DNA of 42,652 nucleotides, taken from NCBI GenBank assembly GCA_031285185.1, contig JAITWS010000042.1:1-42652 (forward strand). Reading direction: 5' to 3'. This DNA is from Methylobacillus sp. GTDB lineage: Bacteria; Pseudomonadota; Gammaproteobacteria; Burkholderiales; Methylophilaceae. Under the pieces are notes generated by a model. It was not told the origin of the DNA and did no database searches. It worked only from the letters and a program-made list of their open reading frames with translations. Below are positions 16,595 to 28,589 of the stretch, piece after piece; the stretch's first letter is position 1, and the number at the start of each line of letters is the position of its first letter. The position numbers and the translations under genes are program-made.

Positions 16595-17311
16595 ATGATT
16601 CCCGCCATGCCCACCACCCGAAATTACGCCCTGATCCCCGCTGCCGGTAGCGGTAGCCGCATGGGGTCGGTGTTGCCGAAACAGTATTTGCCGTTACTCG
16701 GCAAACCCATGATTCATCACACGCTGGCGGTATTTTGTTCGCATCCCGGCATTAGCCGGGTCTATGTGGTGCTTGACCCTGATGATACGGATTGGGAGCG
16801 GCATGATTGCGGCGCGTTTGACGACAAGCTGGAGGTGCTGCGCTGTGGTGGCGCGACGCGCGCTGCCACGGTGAAGAACGGTTTGGCGGCGATGGCCGGG
16901 AAAGCGCACGAACGCGATTGGGTGCTGGTGCACGATGCCGCGCGGCCCTGCCTCACCCATGCCATGCTCGATCATTTGCTTGCGGAATTGCGCGATGATG
17001 AAGTCGGCGGTTTGCTGGCGGTTCCGGTGGCGGATACCTTGAAGCGCGAAGGCGCGGATGGTCGCGTTGACCATACCGAACCGCGTTCCGGTTTGTGGCG
17101 CGCGCAGACGCCGCAGATGTTTCGCTACGATTTGCTGCGTCGCGCGTTGCAGGCGGACGGGGCGGCGGCTTCCACCGACGAGGCGCAGGCGGTAGAATCG
17201 CTGGGACACGCGCCGCGCCTTGTGATGGGCGACGGGCATAATCTCAAGGTGACCTATCAGGAGGATCTCGTGATCGCAGAACTGCTCCTCAGCAAAGCGG
17301 AAAAAAAATGA
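16595..17311 (+). CDS. ispD: 2-C-methyl-D-erythritol 4-phosphate cytidylyltransferase
   Basis: Second committed step of the MEP isoprenoid pathway: couples MEP to CTP. The 238-residue protein has the CTP-binding loop [16 protein letters not shown] (about 16-31), the [11 protein letters not shown] motif and the DTLKREG and [11 protein letters not shown] segments. The start at 16595 is 14 bases after a GGAAGG; the ATG at 16607 is an alternative that removes four residues. It overlaps ispF by 4 bases, the usual coupled ispDF arrangement. Confidence 0.96.
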   Translation: MIPAMPTTRNYALIPAAGSGSRMGSVLPKQYLPLLGKPMIHHTLAVFCSHPGISRVYVVLDPDDTDWERHDCGAFDDKLEVLRCGGATRAATVKNGLAAMAGKAHERDWVLVHDAARPCLTHAMLDHLLAELRDDEVGGLLAVPVADTLKREGADGRVDHTEPRSGLWRAQTPQMFRYDLLRRALQADGAAASTDEAQAVESLGHAPRLVMGDGHNLKVTYQEDLVIAELLLSKAEKK

Positions 17312-17784
17312 TCAGAATCGGCCACGGTTTCGACGTGCATCAATTGGTGGAAGGCCGCAAATGCGTCATCGGCGGCGTGACCATTCCGCATGAAAAAGGT
17401 CTCAAGGGGCATTCCGACGCGGATGTGTTGCTGCACGCGATTTGCGACGCGCTGCTCGGCGCGCTCGCGCTGGGCGACATCGGCAAACATTTTCCCGACA
17501 CCGACGCGCGTTTCAAGAATGCGGATTCGCGCGATTTGTTGCGGCATGTGGCGCAACTCATCAAGGACAAAAATTACGGTGTGGTGAATGTGGACGCGAC
17601 GGTGATCGCGGAAGCGCCCCGGCTCGCCCCGCATATCGCGGACATGCGCGCCAACATCGCGGCGGATCTCGGCGTGGATGCGGATTGCGTGAACGTCAAG
17701 GCGACCACTTCGGAAAAACTCGGTTTCACCGGACGCGGCGAAGGCATCGCCGCCGAAGCGGTGTGTTTGGTGGGCAAGGCATGA
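17308..17784 (+). CDS. ispF: 2-C-methyl-D-erythritol 2,4-cyclodiphosphate synthase
   Basis: MEP pathway cyclase, 158 residues. The zinc ligands are visible as Asp9 and His11 (GHGFDVH) and His43 ([12 protein letters not shown]), with the family segments [23 protein letters not shown] and [15 protein letters not shown]. The ATG overlaps the ispD stop and the stop overlaps the next gene's ATG (ATGA), so ispD, ispF and the following membrane protein are probably translated from one message. Confidence 0.97.
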   Translation: MIRIGHGFDVHQLVEGRKCVIGGVTIPHEKGLKGHSDADVLLHAICDALLGALALGDIGKHFPDTDARFKNADSRDLLRHVAQLIKDKNYGVVNVDATVIAEAPRLAPHIADMRANIAADLGVDADCVNVKATTSEKLGFTGRGEGIAAEAVCLVGKA

Positions 17785-18854
17785 ACGCCTCCACCCGCAC
17801 CGAAGCGCAACGTCGCGCCGACGACATGCAGATTTTCCAGCGCGAGTTGCAGCGGCTGGAAAACGAAGGCGTGTTGACGCTCGAAGCCGCGCAACGCGAT
17901 GCCGTGCAAGCGCACCACGCGCGGCTGCTTGGCCAATACGAACAAACTTACGACATTGACCGCGACATCAAATCGCGCCAGCTTTCGCTCGGCATGAAAG
18001 CCGCGTCCTTTCTCGGCGCGCTCGCGCTCGCGGCGAGCGTGTTTTATTTGTTCCGCCAATTCTGGGGCGATTTTCACACATGGGCGCAGACGCTGTTGCT
18101 GATCGCCGCCGCGCTGGGCAGTTTCGGTTTCACGCTGTGGTTGCAAGGGCGCGACGCTTCGGGCTATTTCACCAAACTTTCGGCCATGGTCGCCTTCACC
18201 TGTTTTGTGCTCAATGTCACGATGCTGGGTTCCATTTTCAACATCACGCCCACGGACAAAGCGATGCTGGCGTGGGCGGCGTTTGCTTTTCTGCTGGCTT
18301 ACACCTGCGATTTGCGTTTGTTGCTGGCCGCCGGAATTTTGTGTCTGACCGGCTTTATCGCCGCGCGCATCGGAACATGGGGCGGCCTGTATTGGCTGGA
18401 TTTCGGCGAGCGCCCCGAAAACTTTTTCCCCGCCGCGCTCGCGTTCATGCTGTTTCCGCGTTTCGTTAACCATGATCGCTTTCCCGGATTCGCCGCGCTG
18501 TATCGCGTGTTCGGTTTGCTCACGCTGCTTTTGCCCATGCTTGTGCTCGCCAACTGGGGCGAGGGCAGCTATCTCGGCTGGAACATCAAAGCCGTGGAAA
18601 ACTTTTACCAGATCGCCGGTTTCGTCGTGAGCGGGCTGGTGATTTATTGGGGCATACGCAAACAGATGAACGAGGTGTTCAACACCGGCACGGTATTTTT
18701 CGTGATTTTTCTCTACACCAAATTTTACGACTGGTGGTGGGAATTCATGCCCAAATATCTGTTCTTCCTCATCCTCGGCCTGACCGCGATTTTGATTCTG
18801 CTCGTGATCCGCCGCCTGCGTGATGCGATGCTGAAAAAGGAGGGCGCGCGATGA
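17781..18854 (+). CDS. DUF2157-like multi-pass membrane protein
   Basis: A 357-residue protein with a charged, mostly helical N-terminus (about residues 1-75, [21 protein letters not shown]) followed by roughly ten hydrophobic segments. The soluble helical start plus polytopic body fits the DUF2157/DUF4401 group as I remember it; function is unknown. Its ATG overlaps the ispF stop and its stop overlaps the next gene's ATG by 4 bases. The pairing with a periplasmic-facing single-pass protein downstream is typical for this group. It is unlikely to take part in isoprenoid synthesis despite the coupling. Confidence 0.8.
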   Translation: MNASTRTEAQRRADDMQIFQRELQRLENEGVLTLEAAQRDAVQAHHARLLGQYEQTYDIDRDIKSRQLSLGMKAASFLGALALAASVFYLFRQFWGDFHTWAQTLLLIAAALGSFGFTLWLQGRDASGYFTKLSAMVAFTCFVLNVTMLGSIFNITPTDKAMLAWAAFAFLLAYTCDLRLLLAAGILCLTGFIAARIGTWGGLYWLDFGERPENFFPAALAFMLFPRFVNHDRFPGFAALYRVFGLLTLLLPMLVLANWGEGSYLGWNIKAVENFYQIAGFVVSGLVIYWGIRKQMNEVFNTGTVFFVIFLYTKFYDWWWEFMPKYLFFLILGLTAILILLVIRRLRDAMLKKEGAR

Positions 18855-19702
18855 TGTGGACACGGAAACGCGCGGCGATCGCCGGATTCGCGCTCATCGC
18901 GCTGACCAACGCGGTGGCACTGTCCGGCGTTGCGTACAACCGCAGCGGCGAACCGCGCAACGTGATCGAACTCAGCTCGCGCGAGCTGCATATCCCGACC
19001 CGCTATTATGAGAAATTTGAAAACAGCGGCATCGCGCTGAGGCTGGAGTGGCGGACGACGGATGAACGCGGTTATCCGCAAATGAAATTCGGACGGTCTG
19101 CCGTGCTGGATGAAACCAAACTGCGCGAGTTGGGGTTCGATGCGCTGCCGACGGAAAAGGCGGAGGGCGATGATGATTTCCGCGACTTGCGACTGCAAGC
19201 CAAGCCCGTGTATGTCGTGCTGGAACTGGACGGTTCCGCGTATCAGCAGATGCTGGAACAAGCGCGCGCCGAGTTGCGGCAAGCGCAAGCCGAGCTGGAT
19301 GCCGACCCCAAGGACAAATATAAGCAGGGCAGAGTGGGATACGCCCAAGACGATCTGGAACGCGAGGAGAACAAGAACTCGCGTCTTTTCATGGTGGACG
19401 CGGGTCGCGCCGCCGAGCCGCTGCGCGTGAAATATCCCGACAACACGCGCTACCTCATCCTTCCCGGCAGCGTGCAACCAAGTTGGGATTATGTGCAGGA
19501 TGAATCGGGAGAACGCAAAGGCAAAATATTCTGGCGCGGACGCATTGCCGATCTGAACGGAACCGAGATCAATGTCCCCCTGCCCGAAAGCCGCCAACTG
19601 CGCGTCGCGCCGGACGCGAAAATCAAATTCACCGCCAGAGTCGCCTATGGTCAGCGGTTTGAGCCGTGGCTGGAACGTCTGGAGGTTGTTCCGGCGCAGT
19701 GA
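18851..19702 (+). CDS. Membrane-anchored DUF4824-like protein
   Basis: A 283-residue protein with one N-terminal transmembrane segment (about 9-26, AIAGFALIALTNAVALSG) and a large, presumably periplasmic domain. NAVALSGVAYNRSGEP just after the membrane segment and the ELSSRELHIP stretch resemble the DUF4824 family; I am fairly but not fully sure. A charged helix (about 135-170, MLEQARAELRQAQAEL) may form a coiled coil. The gene is coupled by a 4-base overlap to the polytopic protein upstream, suggesting a two-protein membrane complex of unknown role. Confidence 0.72.
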   Translation: MMWTRKRAAIAGFALIALTNAVALSGVAYNRSGEPRNVIELSSRELHIPTRYYEKFENSGIALRLEWRTTDERGYPQMKFGRSAVLDETKLRELGFDALPTEKAEGDDDFRDLRLQAKPVYVVLELDGSAYQQMLEQARAELRQAQAELDADPKDKYKQGRVGYAQDDLEREENKNSRLFMVDAGRAAEPLRVKYPDNTRYLILPGSVQPSWDYVQDESGERKGKIFWRGRIADLNGTEINVPLPESRQLRVAPDAKIKFTARVAYGQRFEPWLERLEVVPAQ

Positions 19703-19738
19703 ATGCTGATCTGCGCTTTCGCGGGAAATAGAGCGTAG

Positions 19739-19800
19739 GGGCGGGTTTCAAACCCGCCCGAATTTTTTGCCGTTTGCGCGGGCAGGTTTCAAACCTGCCC
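19739..19800. repeat. Two REP-like palindromes in tandem (family 1)
   Basis: A GGGCGGGTTT-C-AAACCCGCCC copy at 19739-19759 is followed by a variant with GGGCAGG...CCTGCCC at 19780-19800. The variant carries matched changes on both arms (G to A and C to T), so base pairing is kept. This compensation argues that the hairpin itself is under selection or is copied as a unit. Confidence 0.85.
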
Positions 19801-19840
19801 CCACCTATCAAAGGATGAACGACATTTGATCTGTTGTTGT

Positions 19841-19877
19841 CCGTCCTTCGATCCTTCGACAAGCTCAGGACGAACGG
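19841..19877. repeat. Dispersed repeat of the CCTTCGACAAGCTCAGGACGAACGG type
   Basis: A short repeat between the DUF4824-like gene and the Smr gene (convergent ends). TCCGTCCTTCG at the left and CGAACGG at the right make an imperfect dyad around CAAGCTCAGG. Related wording (CCTTCGGCAAACTCAGGA) appears at about 9162-9180. I recognise it as a repeat type common in GC-rich proteobacteria. Confidence 0.5.
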
Positions 19878-19887
19878 TGTTTTTTAA

Positions 19888-20430
19888 TCACCGCGCCTTC
19901 AACAACACCATCAACGCCCCCGCGCCGCCATCGGGTTGGCGCGCCTGACAATAGGCGATCACCTCGTCGCGTTGCGCGAGCCAACTGAGCAATTTGCGTT
20001 TCAGCACGGGTTCGCGGTTTTTTGAACCCAAGCCTTTGCCGTGGATGATACGCACACAGCGCGCGCCGCGTTTGCGGCATTCGGCGAGAAATTGCACGAC
20101 ATAAAGCCGCGCTTCGTCGGCATAAAGACCGTGCAAATCGAGCTGTTCCTGCACCACCCAATGCCCGCGTCGCAGCTTGCGTAAAATATCCGGCGAATGG
20201 CCGTCGCGCAGATACAACGCCTCTTCGCCGCTTTCGAGTTCGTGGGCGGGAATGTAGTGGTCGGAAAGCGAATCGGCGAGCGCCTGATGTTCGTCCTCAA
20301 TGAGCTTGCCCGGAATCGGCTTGGGTTTTTTGACCGTGTGGACGACGCGCTTCGTCGGCTTGAGCGGACGCGTATCTTTTACCGCGTCGCGGAAAAGATG
20401 GCGGTCGTCGTTGTCCGGCGGCGTGGACAT
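19888..20430 (-). CDS. Smr (MutS2 C-terminal-like) domain protein
   Basis: A 180-residue protein with a charged N-terminal half and an Smr domain in the second half. The domain shows LDLHGLYADEARLYVVQFL, then RCVRIIHGKGLGSK and EVIAYCQARQPDGGAGALMVLLK. The LDLHG and HGKG motifs are the known conserved elements of Smr nucleases (SmrA/YdaL type). It would be a cytoplasmic DNA or RNA endonuclease. It is on the same strand as trxB, with a gap of about 130 bases filled by a repeat pair. Confidence 0.9.
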   Translation of the reverse strand: MSTPPDNDDRHLFRDAVKDTRPLKPTKRVVHTVKKPKPIPGKLIEDEHQALADSLSDHYIPAHELESGEEALYLRDGHSPDILRKLRRGHWVVQEQLDLHGLYADEARLYVVQFLAECRKRGARCVRIIHGKGLGSKNREPVLKRKLLSWLAQRDEVIAYCQARQPDGGAGALMVLLKAR

Positions 20431-20453
20431 GGATTAATAATGAGTGCAGCGAA

Positions 20454-20555
20454 CCCCCACCCTCACCCCAACCCTCTCCCGCAAGCGGGAGAGGGAGAAC
20501 AACACGGCGCAGTTCCCTCTCCCACTTGTGGGAGAGGGGCAGGGGTGAGGGTGGG
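20454..20555. repeat. Inverted pair of CTCTCCC/GGGAGAG hairpins (family 2)
   Basis: CCCCCACCCTCACCCC leads into a CTCTCCCGC-AA-GCGGGAGAG hairpin, and after about 25 bases an opposite unit (CTCTCCCAC-TT-GTGGGAGAG) ends in GGGGTGAGGGTGGG. The outer parts are reverse complements. The same element type occurs at 21577, 24970, 27069 and 42448, always between genes. Confidence 0.85.
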
Positions 20556-20560
20556 TATTG

Positions 20561-21553
<993 letters not shown>

Positions 21554-21576
21554 TTAGCGTAAAACGATGGGACTAG

Positions 21577-21614
21577 CCCCTCTCCCTTCGTGGGAGAGGG
21601 GTTGGGGTGAGGGA
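21577..21614. repeat. Single family 2 hairpin unit
   Basis: CCCCTCTCCC-TTCG-TGGGAGAGGGG followed by TTGGGGTGAGGGA, in the gap between trxB and oxyR. Only one half of the usual inverted pair is present. Confidence 0.75.
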
Positions 21615-21674
21615 GCTAAACAAAAATCCGTTCGTCTCAAGCCAGCCGAAGGATGAGCTGCAAATTTACAGCCG

Positions 21675-22598
21675 TTAATCCAGCCATTCCACGCACGGAC
21701 TTCTGGCCTGTTTGATCGCGCCGATGATGGCGTCTATCGCTTGTGGACGTGTGAAACTTTTGCGCCAGACCAGCGCCACGCGGCGTTTCGGGGTGGGGCG
21801 GGTGAAGGGGATGAGGCGCAGCATGGCGCTGTCTTCGCGTTGCGCGGAGGCGGCGGTGCAGGGCAGTATCGTCATGCCGACGCCCGAGGCGACCATGTAG
21901 CGTATGGTTTCCAGCGAGCTGCCTTCCAGCGTTTGCTGCATTCCGCTCGCCGTGGTTCCCTGCGCGAGCGCGGGGCAGACTTGCAGCACCTGATCGCGGA
22001 AGCAGTTGCCCGCGCCGAGCAGCAACACGGGTTCGCCGCCGAGTTCCTGTGGCGGAATGGCGGGTTTGTCGCGCCACGGATGATCGCGCGGCACGGCGAT
22101 TTGAAACGGCTCGTCGTAGAGCGGGCGTATCGTCATGCCCGGCTCCTCGAACGGCAGCGAAAGAATGGCGACATCAAGCTTGCCTTGCTTGAGTTGCTCG
22201 CGCAGATTCGCGGTGTAGCTTTCCTGAATCAGCAGTTGCAGCCTGGGCGCGATTTCGCGCAGCGCGGGCAGAATGCCGGGGAAGAGATACGGGCCTATGG
22301 TGTAAATCGCGCCAACGCGCAGCGGATGCGCGAGCGGGTCGCCGCTTTGTTGCGCGATGGTTTTGATCTGCGTCGCCTCTTCCAGCGCACGCTCGGCCTG
22401 CGCGACGATTTCCCCGCCCACCGGCGTGAGCGTGATTTCGCCGGAGCCGCGCTCGAAGATCGCCACGCCCAATTCTTCCTCCAGCTTTTTGATGCCGACG
22501 CTGAGTGTGGGCTGGCTCACGAAGCAGGCTTGCGCGGCGCGTCCGAAATGGCGTTCGCGCGCCACGGCGACGATATAGCGGAGTTCGGTCAGGGTCAT
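21675..22598 (-). CDS. oxyR: Hydrogen peroxide-sensing regulator OxyR
   Basis: A 307-residue LysR-type regulator. The winged helix domain ([21 protein letters not shown]) is followed by an effector domain with the peroxide-sensing cysteines in [15 protein letters not shown]. They fall at residues 199 and 208, the same numbers as in E. coli OxyR, which form the regulatory disulfide. It activates antioxidant genes in other bacteria. It is divergent from ftsK with only 47 bases between starts, so the two promoters must overlap. Confidence 0.95.
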   Translation of the reverse strand: MTLTELRYIVAVARERHFGRAAQACFVSQPTLSVGIKKLEEELGVAIFERGSGEITLTPVGGEIVAQAERALEEATQIKTIAQQSGDPLAHPLRVGAIYTIGPYLFPGILPALREIAPRLQLLIQESYTANLREQLKQGKLDVAILSLPFEEPGMTIRPLYDEPFQIAVPRDHPWRDKPAIPPQELGGEPVLLLGAGNCFRDQVLQVCPALAQGTTASGMQQTLEGSSLETIRYMVASGVGMTILPCTAASAQREDSAMLRLIPFTRPTPKRRVALVWRKSFTRPQAIDAIIGAIKQARSPCVEWLD

Positions 22599-22645
22599 GG
22601 TGTAAAATCCGGTTTTACGTGAATAGTCCGAGTTTACACGCCAGC

Positions 22646-24949
22646 ATGTTTTTCAGGAAAAAACCGACTTCGGCCACGCCGCGCCGCGCAGTGCCGGAAA
22701 AAACCGCCGGCCTCATCCGCGAGGCGTGGTGGCTGGTGCTCGTCGTGGCGGGGAGTTATCTCGCGACCATTTTAATCAGCTACAGCCGCGACGATGCGGG
22801 CTGGTCTTACAGCAGCAGCGGCGCGACGGCGATCCACAATGCAGGCGGGCGCGTCGGCGCGTGGTGCGCGGATATTCTGCTGACACTGTTCGGTTTTTCC
22901 GCGTGGTGGCTGGTCGTGCTCGCGTTTTACGCGATGTGGTGGGTGTATAAACATCTGCATGTGGAAGAGGACAAAAAACCCACGCTGCTCTACAACTTTC
23001 TCGGCTTCGGTCTGTTGCTGCTCGCCTCTTGCGCGATCGAATTCGGGCATCTGGTAAAACTGGGCGTGGCCTTGCCGGGCGCGCAGGTTCCGGGCGGTGT
23101 GTTGGGCAAGGTGATGGATGGTTTGCTGCTTCCCGCCTTCGGTTTCATCGGCTCGACCATGGTGTTGCTGCTCGCGTTCGCGAGCGGATTCAGTTTGTTC
23201 ACGGGCTGGTCGTGGCTCACCATCACCGAAAAAATCGGTGAAGGACTCGAAAATGCCTACCAATTCATCCGCCAACGCTGGCAGGACAGACAGGATAAAA
23301 AAGCGGGCAAGGCCGCCGAGCAATTGCGCGAGGAATATGTCGAAAGCGAGCGCGAGCGCGCCAAGGCGCGGCCTCCGGTGCTGATCGAAACGCCGGTGCT
23401 TGAAGTCGCCAAAAGCGACCGCGTGGAAAAGGAACGCCAGACGCCGCTGTTCCAAACCCTGCCGGATACGCCGCTGCCGCCCTTGCGCTTGCTGGATGAG
23501 CCGAAAGGCGCGGTCGAAGTGCAAAGCGCCGAGACGCTGGAATTTACCTCGCGCCTCATCGAACGCAAACTCATGGATTTCAACATCGAAGTCAAAGTCA
23601 CCTCCGCGCTGCCGGGGCCTGTGATTACGCGCTACGAATTTGAACCCGCCGCGGGCGTCAAAGGCAGCCAGATCACCAATCTCGCGCGTGACCTCGCGCG
23701 CGCGCTGTCCGTGGTCAGCATCCGCGTGGTGGAAACCATCCCCGGCAAAAGCTGCATGGCGATCGAGATCCCCAATCCCAAACGGCAGATGGTTTATCTG
23801 TCGGAAATTCTCGGTTCCAGAGTTTATGCTGACATGGTTTCGCCGCTCGCCATTGCGATGGGCAAGGATATTTCCGGCAACCCGGTGGTGGCCGATCTCG
23901 CCAAAATGCCGCATGTGCTCGTCGCTGGCACGACCGGCTCGGGCAAATCGGTGGCGATCAACGCGATGATTTTGAGCCTCGTCTATAAATCCGACGCGCG
24001 CAAGGTGCGCCTCATACTGGTTGATCCCAAAATGCTGGAACTGTCCGTTTACGAAGGCATTCCGCATTTGCTCGCGCCCGTGGTGACCGACATGCGGCAA
24101 GCCGCGAGCGCGCTCAACTGGTGCGTGGCCGAGATGGAAAAACGCTATCGGCTGATGTCGCATTTCGGCGTCCGCAACATCGCCGGATTCAACCAGAAAT
24201 TCCGCGACGCGGTAAAGGAAGGCAAGCCGCTCACCAATCCCTTCACGCTCACGCCGGAAAATCCCGAACCGCTGGATGAAATGTATTTCATCGCCGTGTT
24301 CATAGACGAACTCGCCGACATGATGATGGTCGTCGGCAAAAAAGTGGAAGAACTCATCGCCCGCCTCGCGCAAAAAGCGCGCGCCTCCGGCATCCATCTC
24401 GTGCTCGCCACGCAACGCCCCTCGGTGGACGTGATTACCGGACTCATCAAAGCCAACATCCCCACCCGCGTCGCGTTTCAGGTATCGAGCAAAATTGATT
24501 CGCGCACCATACTCGACGCGATGGGCGCGGAAGCGCTGCTCGGCCAGGGCGACATGCTCTATCAACCGCCCGGAACTGGCCACACGCAGCGCGTCCACGG
24601 TGCATTCGTAAGCGATCAGGAAGTGCATCGCGTGGTGGAATATCTCAAATCAATGGGCGAACCAGATTACATCGAAGGCATACTCACCGGCGAAACCGAA
24701 TCCGGCGAAAACGGCGAAGGCGGAGCACCCGGCGAAGGCGAGGGCGAAGCCGACCCGCTCTACGACCAAGCCGTCGCCATCGTGCTCAAAACGCGCCGCC
24801 CCTCCATCTCCGCCGTGCAACGTCACCTGCGTATCGGCTACAACCGCGCCGCGCGCCTCATCGAAGACATGGAACGCGCCGGACTCGTCACACCCATGCA
24901 ATCAAACGGCAACCGCGAAGTTCTCGCGCCCGCGCGCGCCGACGATTGA
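22646..24949 (+). CDS. ftsK: DNA translocase FtsK
   Basis: A 767-residue septal DNA pump needed for chromosome segregation and dimer resolution. The N-terminal part has four hydrophobic segments within about residues 25-185. A shorter-than-E. coli linker is followed by the motor: Walker A in [17 protein letters not shown], Walker B in [16 protein letters not shown], and the [27 protein letters not shown] segment. The last 65 residues form the gamma winged helix ([39 protein letters not shown]) that reads KOPS sites. I chose the ATG at 22646 ([10 protein letters not shown]); the longer frame overlaps oxyR. Confidence 0.97.
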   Translation: MFFRKKPTSATPRRAVPEKTAGLIREAWWLVLVVAGSYLATILISYSRDDAGWSYSSSGATAIHNAGGRVGAWCADILLTLFGFSAWWLVVLAFYAMWWVYKHLHVEEDKKPTLLYNFLGFGLLLLASCAIEFGHLVKLGVALPGAQVPGGVLGKVMDGLLLPAFGFIGSTMVLLLAFASGFSLFTGWSWLTITEKIGEGLENAYQFIRQRWQDRQDKKAGKAAEQLREEYVESERERAKARPPVLIETPVLEVAKSDRVEKERQTPLFQTLPDTPLPPLRLLDEPKGAVEVQSAETLEFTSRLIERKLMDFNIEVKVTSALPGPVITRYEFEPAAGVKGSQITNLARDLARALSVVSIRVVETIPGKSCMAIEIPNPKRQMVYLSEILGSRVYADMVSPLAIAMGKDISGNPVVADLAKMPHVLVAGTTGSGKSVAINAMILSLVYKSDARKVRLILVDPKMLELSVYEGIPHLLAPVVTDMRQAASALNWCVAEMEKRYRLMSHFGVRNIAGFNQKFRDAVKEGKPLTNPFTLTPENPEPLDEMYFIAVFIDELADMMMVVGKKVEELIARLAQKARASGIHLVLATQRPSVDVITGLIKANIPTRVAFQVSSKIDSRTILDAMGAEALLGQGDMLYQPPGTGHTQRVHGAFVSDQEVHRVVEYLKSMGEPDYIEGILTGETESGENGEGGAPGEGEGEADPLYDQAVAIVLKTRRPSISAVQRHLRIGYNRAARLIEDMERAGLVTPMQSNGNREVLAPARADD

Positions 24950-24969
24950 GGTTTATATGTTTACTTCAT

Positions 24970-25080
24970 CCCTCACCCCAACCCTCTCCCGTGATCCCCG
25001 CCTTCGCGGGGAGGAGAGGGAGAACTTCGCGGGTGTTGTCCCCTCTCCCACTTGTGGGAGAGGGGTAGGGGTGAGGGTGG
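24970..25080. repeat. Family 2 inverted pair with a family 3 hairpin in one loop
   Basis: The left unit should read CTCTCCCGC-AA-GCGGGAGAG as at 20454, but its tip is replaced by GATCCCCGCCTTCGCGGGGA (24993-25012), identical to 11007-11026. The right unit is a normal CTCTCCCAC-TT-GTGGGAGAG hairpin. The element occupies the gap between ftsK and lolA. Confidence 0.8.
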
Positions 25081-25121
25081 CAAATCATCCAAACAAAATC
25101 CATTTACCAACGGAAATACTC

Positions 25122-25733
25122 ATGCGCCTGCCCGTCATTTTTCTTCTCGCCATATTCGCTATCACCGCCCGCGCCGATGAAGTGCAGACATTCAAAAACT
25201 TCTTCCAGGACACCACGGCCATGCGCGCCAAATTCCACCAAACGGTGCTCGATAATCTTGGCCGCAAAGTGCAGGAAGTCAACGGAACCATGCAATTGCA
25301 ACGCCCCGGAAAATTCCGCTGGGATTACGAAAAACCCTATGTGCAGATGATCGTCAGCGACGGCAAACAAGTCTGGATGCACGACCCGGAACTCAATCAG
25401 GTCACCGTGCGCGCGCTGGATAAAGTCATCGGCTCCAGCCCCGCCGCGCTGCTCGCAGGCAGCAAGGAAATAGACAAGGTTTTCAACCTCCAAAGCGCCA
25501 ACAACAAAGACGGCCTGAGCTGGGTGATCGCCACGCCAAAGGAAAAAGACAGCGGCTTCGAACGCGTGGAACTCGGCTTCAAAGGCACCATGCTGCAACA
25601 AATGTCCATGCGCGACAGCTTCGACCAAACCACCGTCATCGAATTTTCCGCGCAGGAAATCAACCCCAAACTCGACGAAAAAACCTTCAGTTTCACCCCC
25701 CCCGCAGGCGCGGATGTGTTGAAGAATGACTGA
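25122..25733 (+). CDS. lolA: Outer-membrane lipoprotein carrier protein LolA
   Basis: Periplasmic chaperone that shuttles lipoproteins from LolCDE to LolB. The 203-residue protein has a signal peptide (MRLPVIFLLAIFAITARA, cleavage about residue 18) and LolA features: FQDTTAMRAKFHQTVLDNLGRKVQEVNG, the PGKFRWDYEKPY segment, and a C-terminal SFTPPAGADVLKND. I chose the ATG at 25122; the frame continues upstream through the repeat but without a signal peptide. Its end overlaps rarA by 8 bases. Confidence 0.95.
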   Translation: MRLPVIFLLAIFAITARADEVQTFKNFFQDTTAMRAKFHQTVLDNLGRKVQEVNGTMQLQRPGKFRWDYEKPYVQMIVSDGKQVWMHDPELNQVTVRALDKVIGSSPAALLAGSKEIDKVFNLQSANNKDGLSWVIATPKEKDSGFERVELGFKGTMLQQMSMRDSFDQTTVIEFSAQEINPKLDEKTFSFTPPAGADVLKND

Positions 25734-27039
25734 TCTTTTCGCCAATCGTGAACCGCAGGCGCCGCTGGCCGAGCGGTTGCGGCCAAAATCGCTGGATGAG
25801 GTTGTCGGGCAGAGCCATTTGCTTGGGGCGGGGAAGCCGTTGCATCTTGCGTTTACGTCCGGCAAGTTGCCGTCCATGATTTTGTGGGGGCCGCCGGGGG
25901 TGGGCAAGACGACGCTGGCGCGGTTGATTGCGAATACGGCGGATGCGGATTTTATTCCGCTTTCGGCGGTGTTGTCGGGCGTGAAGGATATCCGCGAGGC
26001 GGTCGAGCGCGCGCAGCTTGCGTTGCAGCAAACGGGGCGCAAGACCATCTTGTTTGTGGATGAGGTGCATCGTTTCAACAAGTCGCAGCAGGATGCTTTT
26101 TTGCCTTATGTGGAGAGCGGCTTGTTCACCTTCATCGGCGCGACGACCGAGAATCCATCGTTCGAGGTGAACAGCGCGTTGTTGTCGCGGGCGCAGGTGT
26201 TTGTGTTGCAGGCGTTGGACGAGCAGGAGTTGGGTGTGTTGTTCGACCGCGCGTTGCAAATCGAATCCGATGGTTTGGTCACAACACCCGAGGTGCGCGA
26301 GCAGGTGTTGGCGTATGCCGATGGCGATGCGCGGCGGTTGCTGAATTTTCTCGAACAACTGTTCAATGCCGCGCACGCGGCAAAGATCAATGCTATTGAT
26401 GAAGCGTTTCTCGAAAGCACGCTCGCTTCCAAATTGCGCCGTTTTGACAAGGGCGGCGAGGCGTTTTATGACCAGATTTCCGCGCTGCACAAATCGGTGC
26501 GCGGCTCTAATCCGGATGCGTCGCTGTACTGGTTTTTACGCATGTTGGATGGCGGCGCCGACCCTTTGTATCTGGGTCGTCGCATCGTGCGTATGGCGAT
26601 CGAGGACATCGGTCTCGCCGATCCGCGCGCGGCGGAAATCGCCGCTGCCGCGTGTGAAATTTACGAACGCCTCGGCTCGCCCGAAGGCGAACTCGCGCTT
26701 TCCAACGCCGTGCTTTATCTCGCCGTCGCGCCCAAGAGCAATGCGGCTTACATGGCTTACAACAAGGCCAAGGCGTTTGTCGCGCAGGATAAATCGCGGC
26801 CTGTGCCTTTGCATTTGCGTAACGCGCCGACCAAGCTGATGAAGGCATTGGATTACGGCAAGGAATATCGCTACGCGCACGACGAGCCGGAAGCCTACGC
26901 GGCGGGCGAACATTATTTTCCCGACGATATGTCGCCACCGCGTTTTTATCAGCCCACGCCGCGCGGACTGGAAGGAAAAATCAGCGCCAAACTGGAACAT
27001 CTGCGCGAACTGGATCGCGCGGCGGAGAAGAAAGAATAG
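25726..27039 (+). CDS. rarA: Replication-associated recombination protein A (AAA+ ATPase)
   Basis: A 437-residue clamp-loader-like ATPase of the RarA/MgsA/Mgs1 family acting at stalled forks. Motifs are LRPKSLDEVVGQSHLLG, Walker A GPPGVGKTT, Walker B FVDEVHRFNKSQQDAF, sensor-1 FIGATTENPSFEVN, and the tetramerisation region with SALHKSVRGSNPDASLYWFLRMLDGG and YLAVAPKSNA. It sits in the conserved order ftsK-lolA-rarA-serS also seen in E. coli. Confidence 0.97.
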   Translation: MTDLFANREPQAPLAERLRPKSLDEVVGQSHLLGAGKPLHLAFTSGKLPSMILWGPPGVGKTTLARLIANTADADFIPLSAVLSGVKDIREAVERAQLALQQTGRKTILFVDEVHRFNKSQQDAFLPYVESGLFTFIGATTENPSFEVNSALLSRAQVFVLQALDEQELGVLFDRALQIESDGLVTTPEVREQVLAYADGDARRLLNFLEQLFNAAHAAKINAIDEAFLESTLASKLRRFDKGGEAFYDQISALHKSVRGSNPDASLYWFLRMLDGGADPLYLGRRIVRMAIEDIGLADPRAAEIAAAACEIYERLGSPEGELALSNAVLYLAVAPKSNAAYMAYNKAKAFVAQDKSRPVPLHLRNAPTKLMKALDYGKEYRYAHDEPEAYAAGEHYFPDDMSPPRFYQPTPRGLEGKISAKLEHLRELDRAAEKKE

Positions 27040-27068
27040 CGGCGGGCGGGTAAAATGGACCCCATTTT

Positions 27069-27180
27069 CCCCTCGCCCCTCGCGGGAGAGGGGCAGGGGA
27101 GAGGGGGTGAAATGTGCAACGGTTTTTCATCCGCTCTCCGATTTTTCACCCCCACCCCTCTCCCATCAAGGGAGAGGGGC
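27069..27180. repeat. Family 2 inverted pair
   Basis: CCCCTCGCCCCTCGCGGGAG with GGGGCAGGGGAGAGGGGGTGAAA on one side faces TTTTTCACCCCCACCCCTCTCCC and AAGGGAGAGGGG on the other. It lies between rarA and serS. Confidence 0.8.
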
Positions 27181-27185
27181 TTTAG

Positions 27186-28487
<1,302 letters not shown>

Positions 28488-28589
28488 GCGGATTTGTCGC
28501 GCGCGGTTGGAATTTTCCTGCGCGGCTTGGCGGTGTTTGTGCGCTCAAAAGACTCTTTCATGAGCGCGTATCTTCTGCGGTCATATTTC

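Noticed and set aside
20454..20555. The CTCTCCC/GGGAGAG hairpins as rho-independent terminators
   Set aside because: The stems are strong but no T-run follows on either strand, and the same unit recurs between genes in any orientation.
22772..24628. A 618-codon minus-strand frame over ftsK
   Set aside because: Antisense to the FtsK motor, with His/Arg-rich shadow composition.
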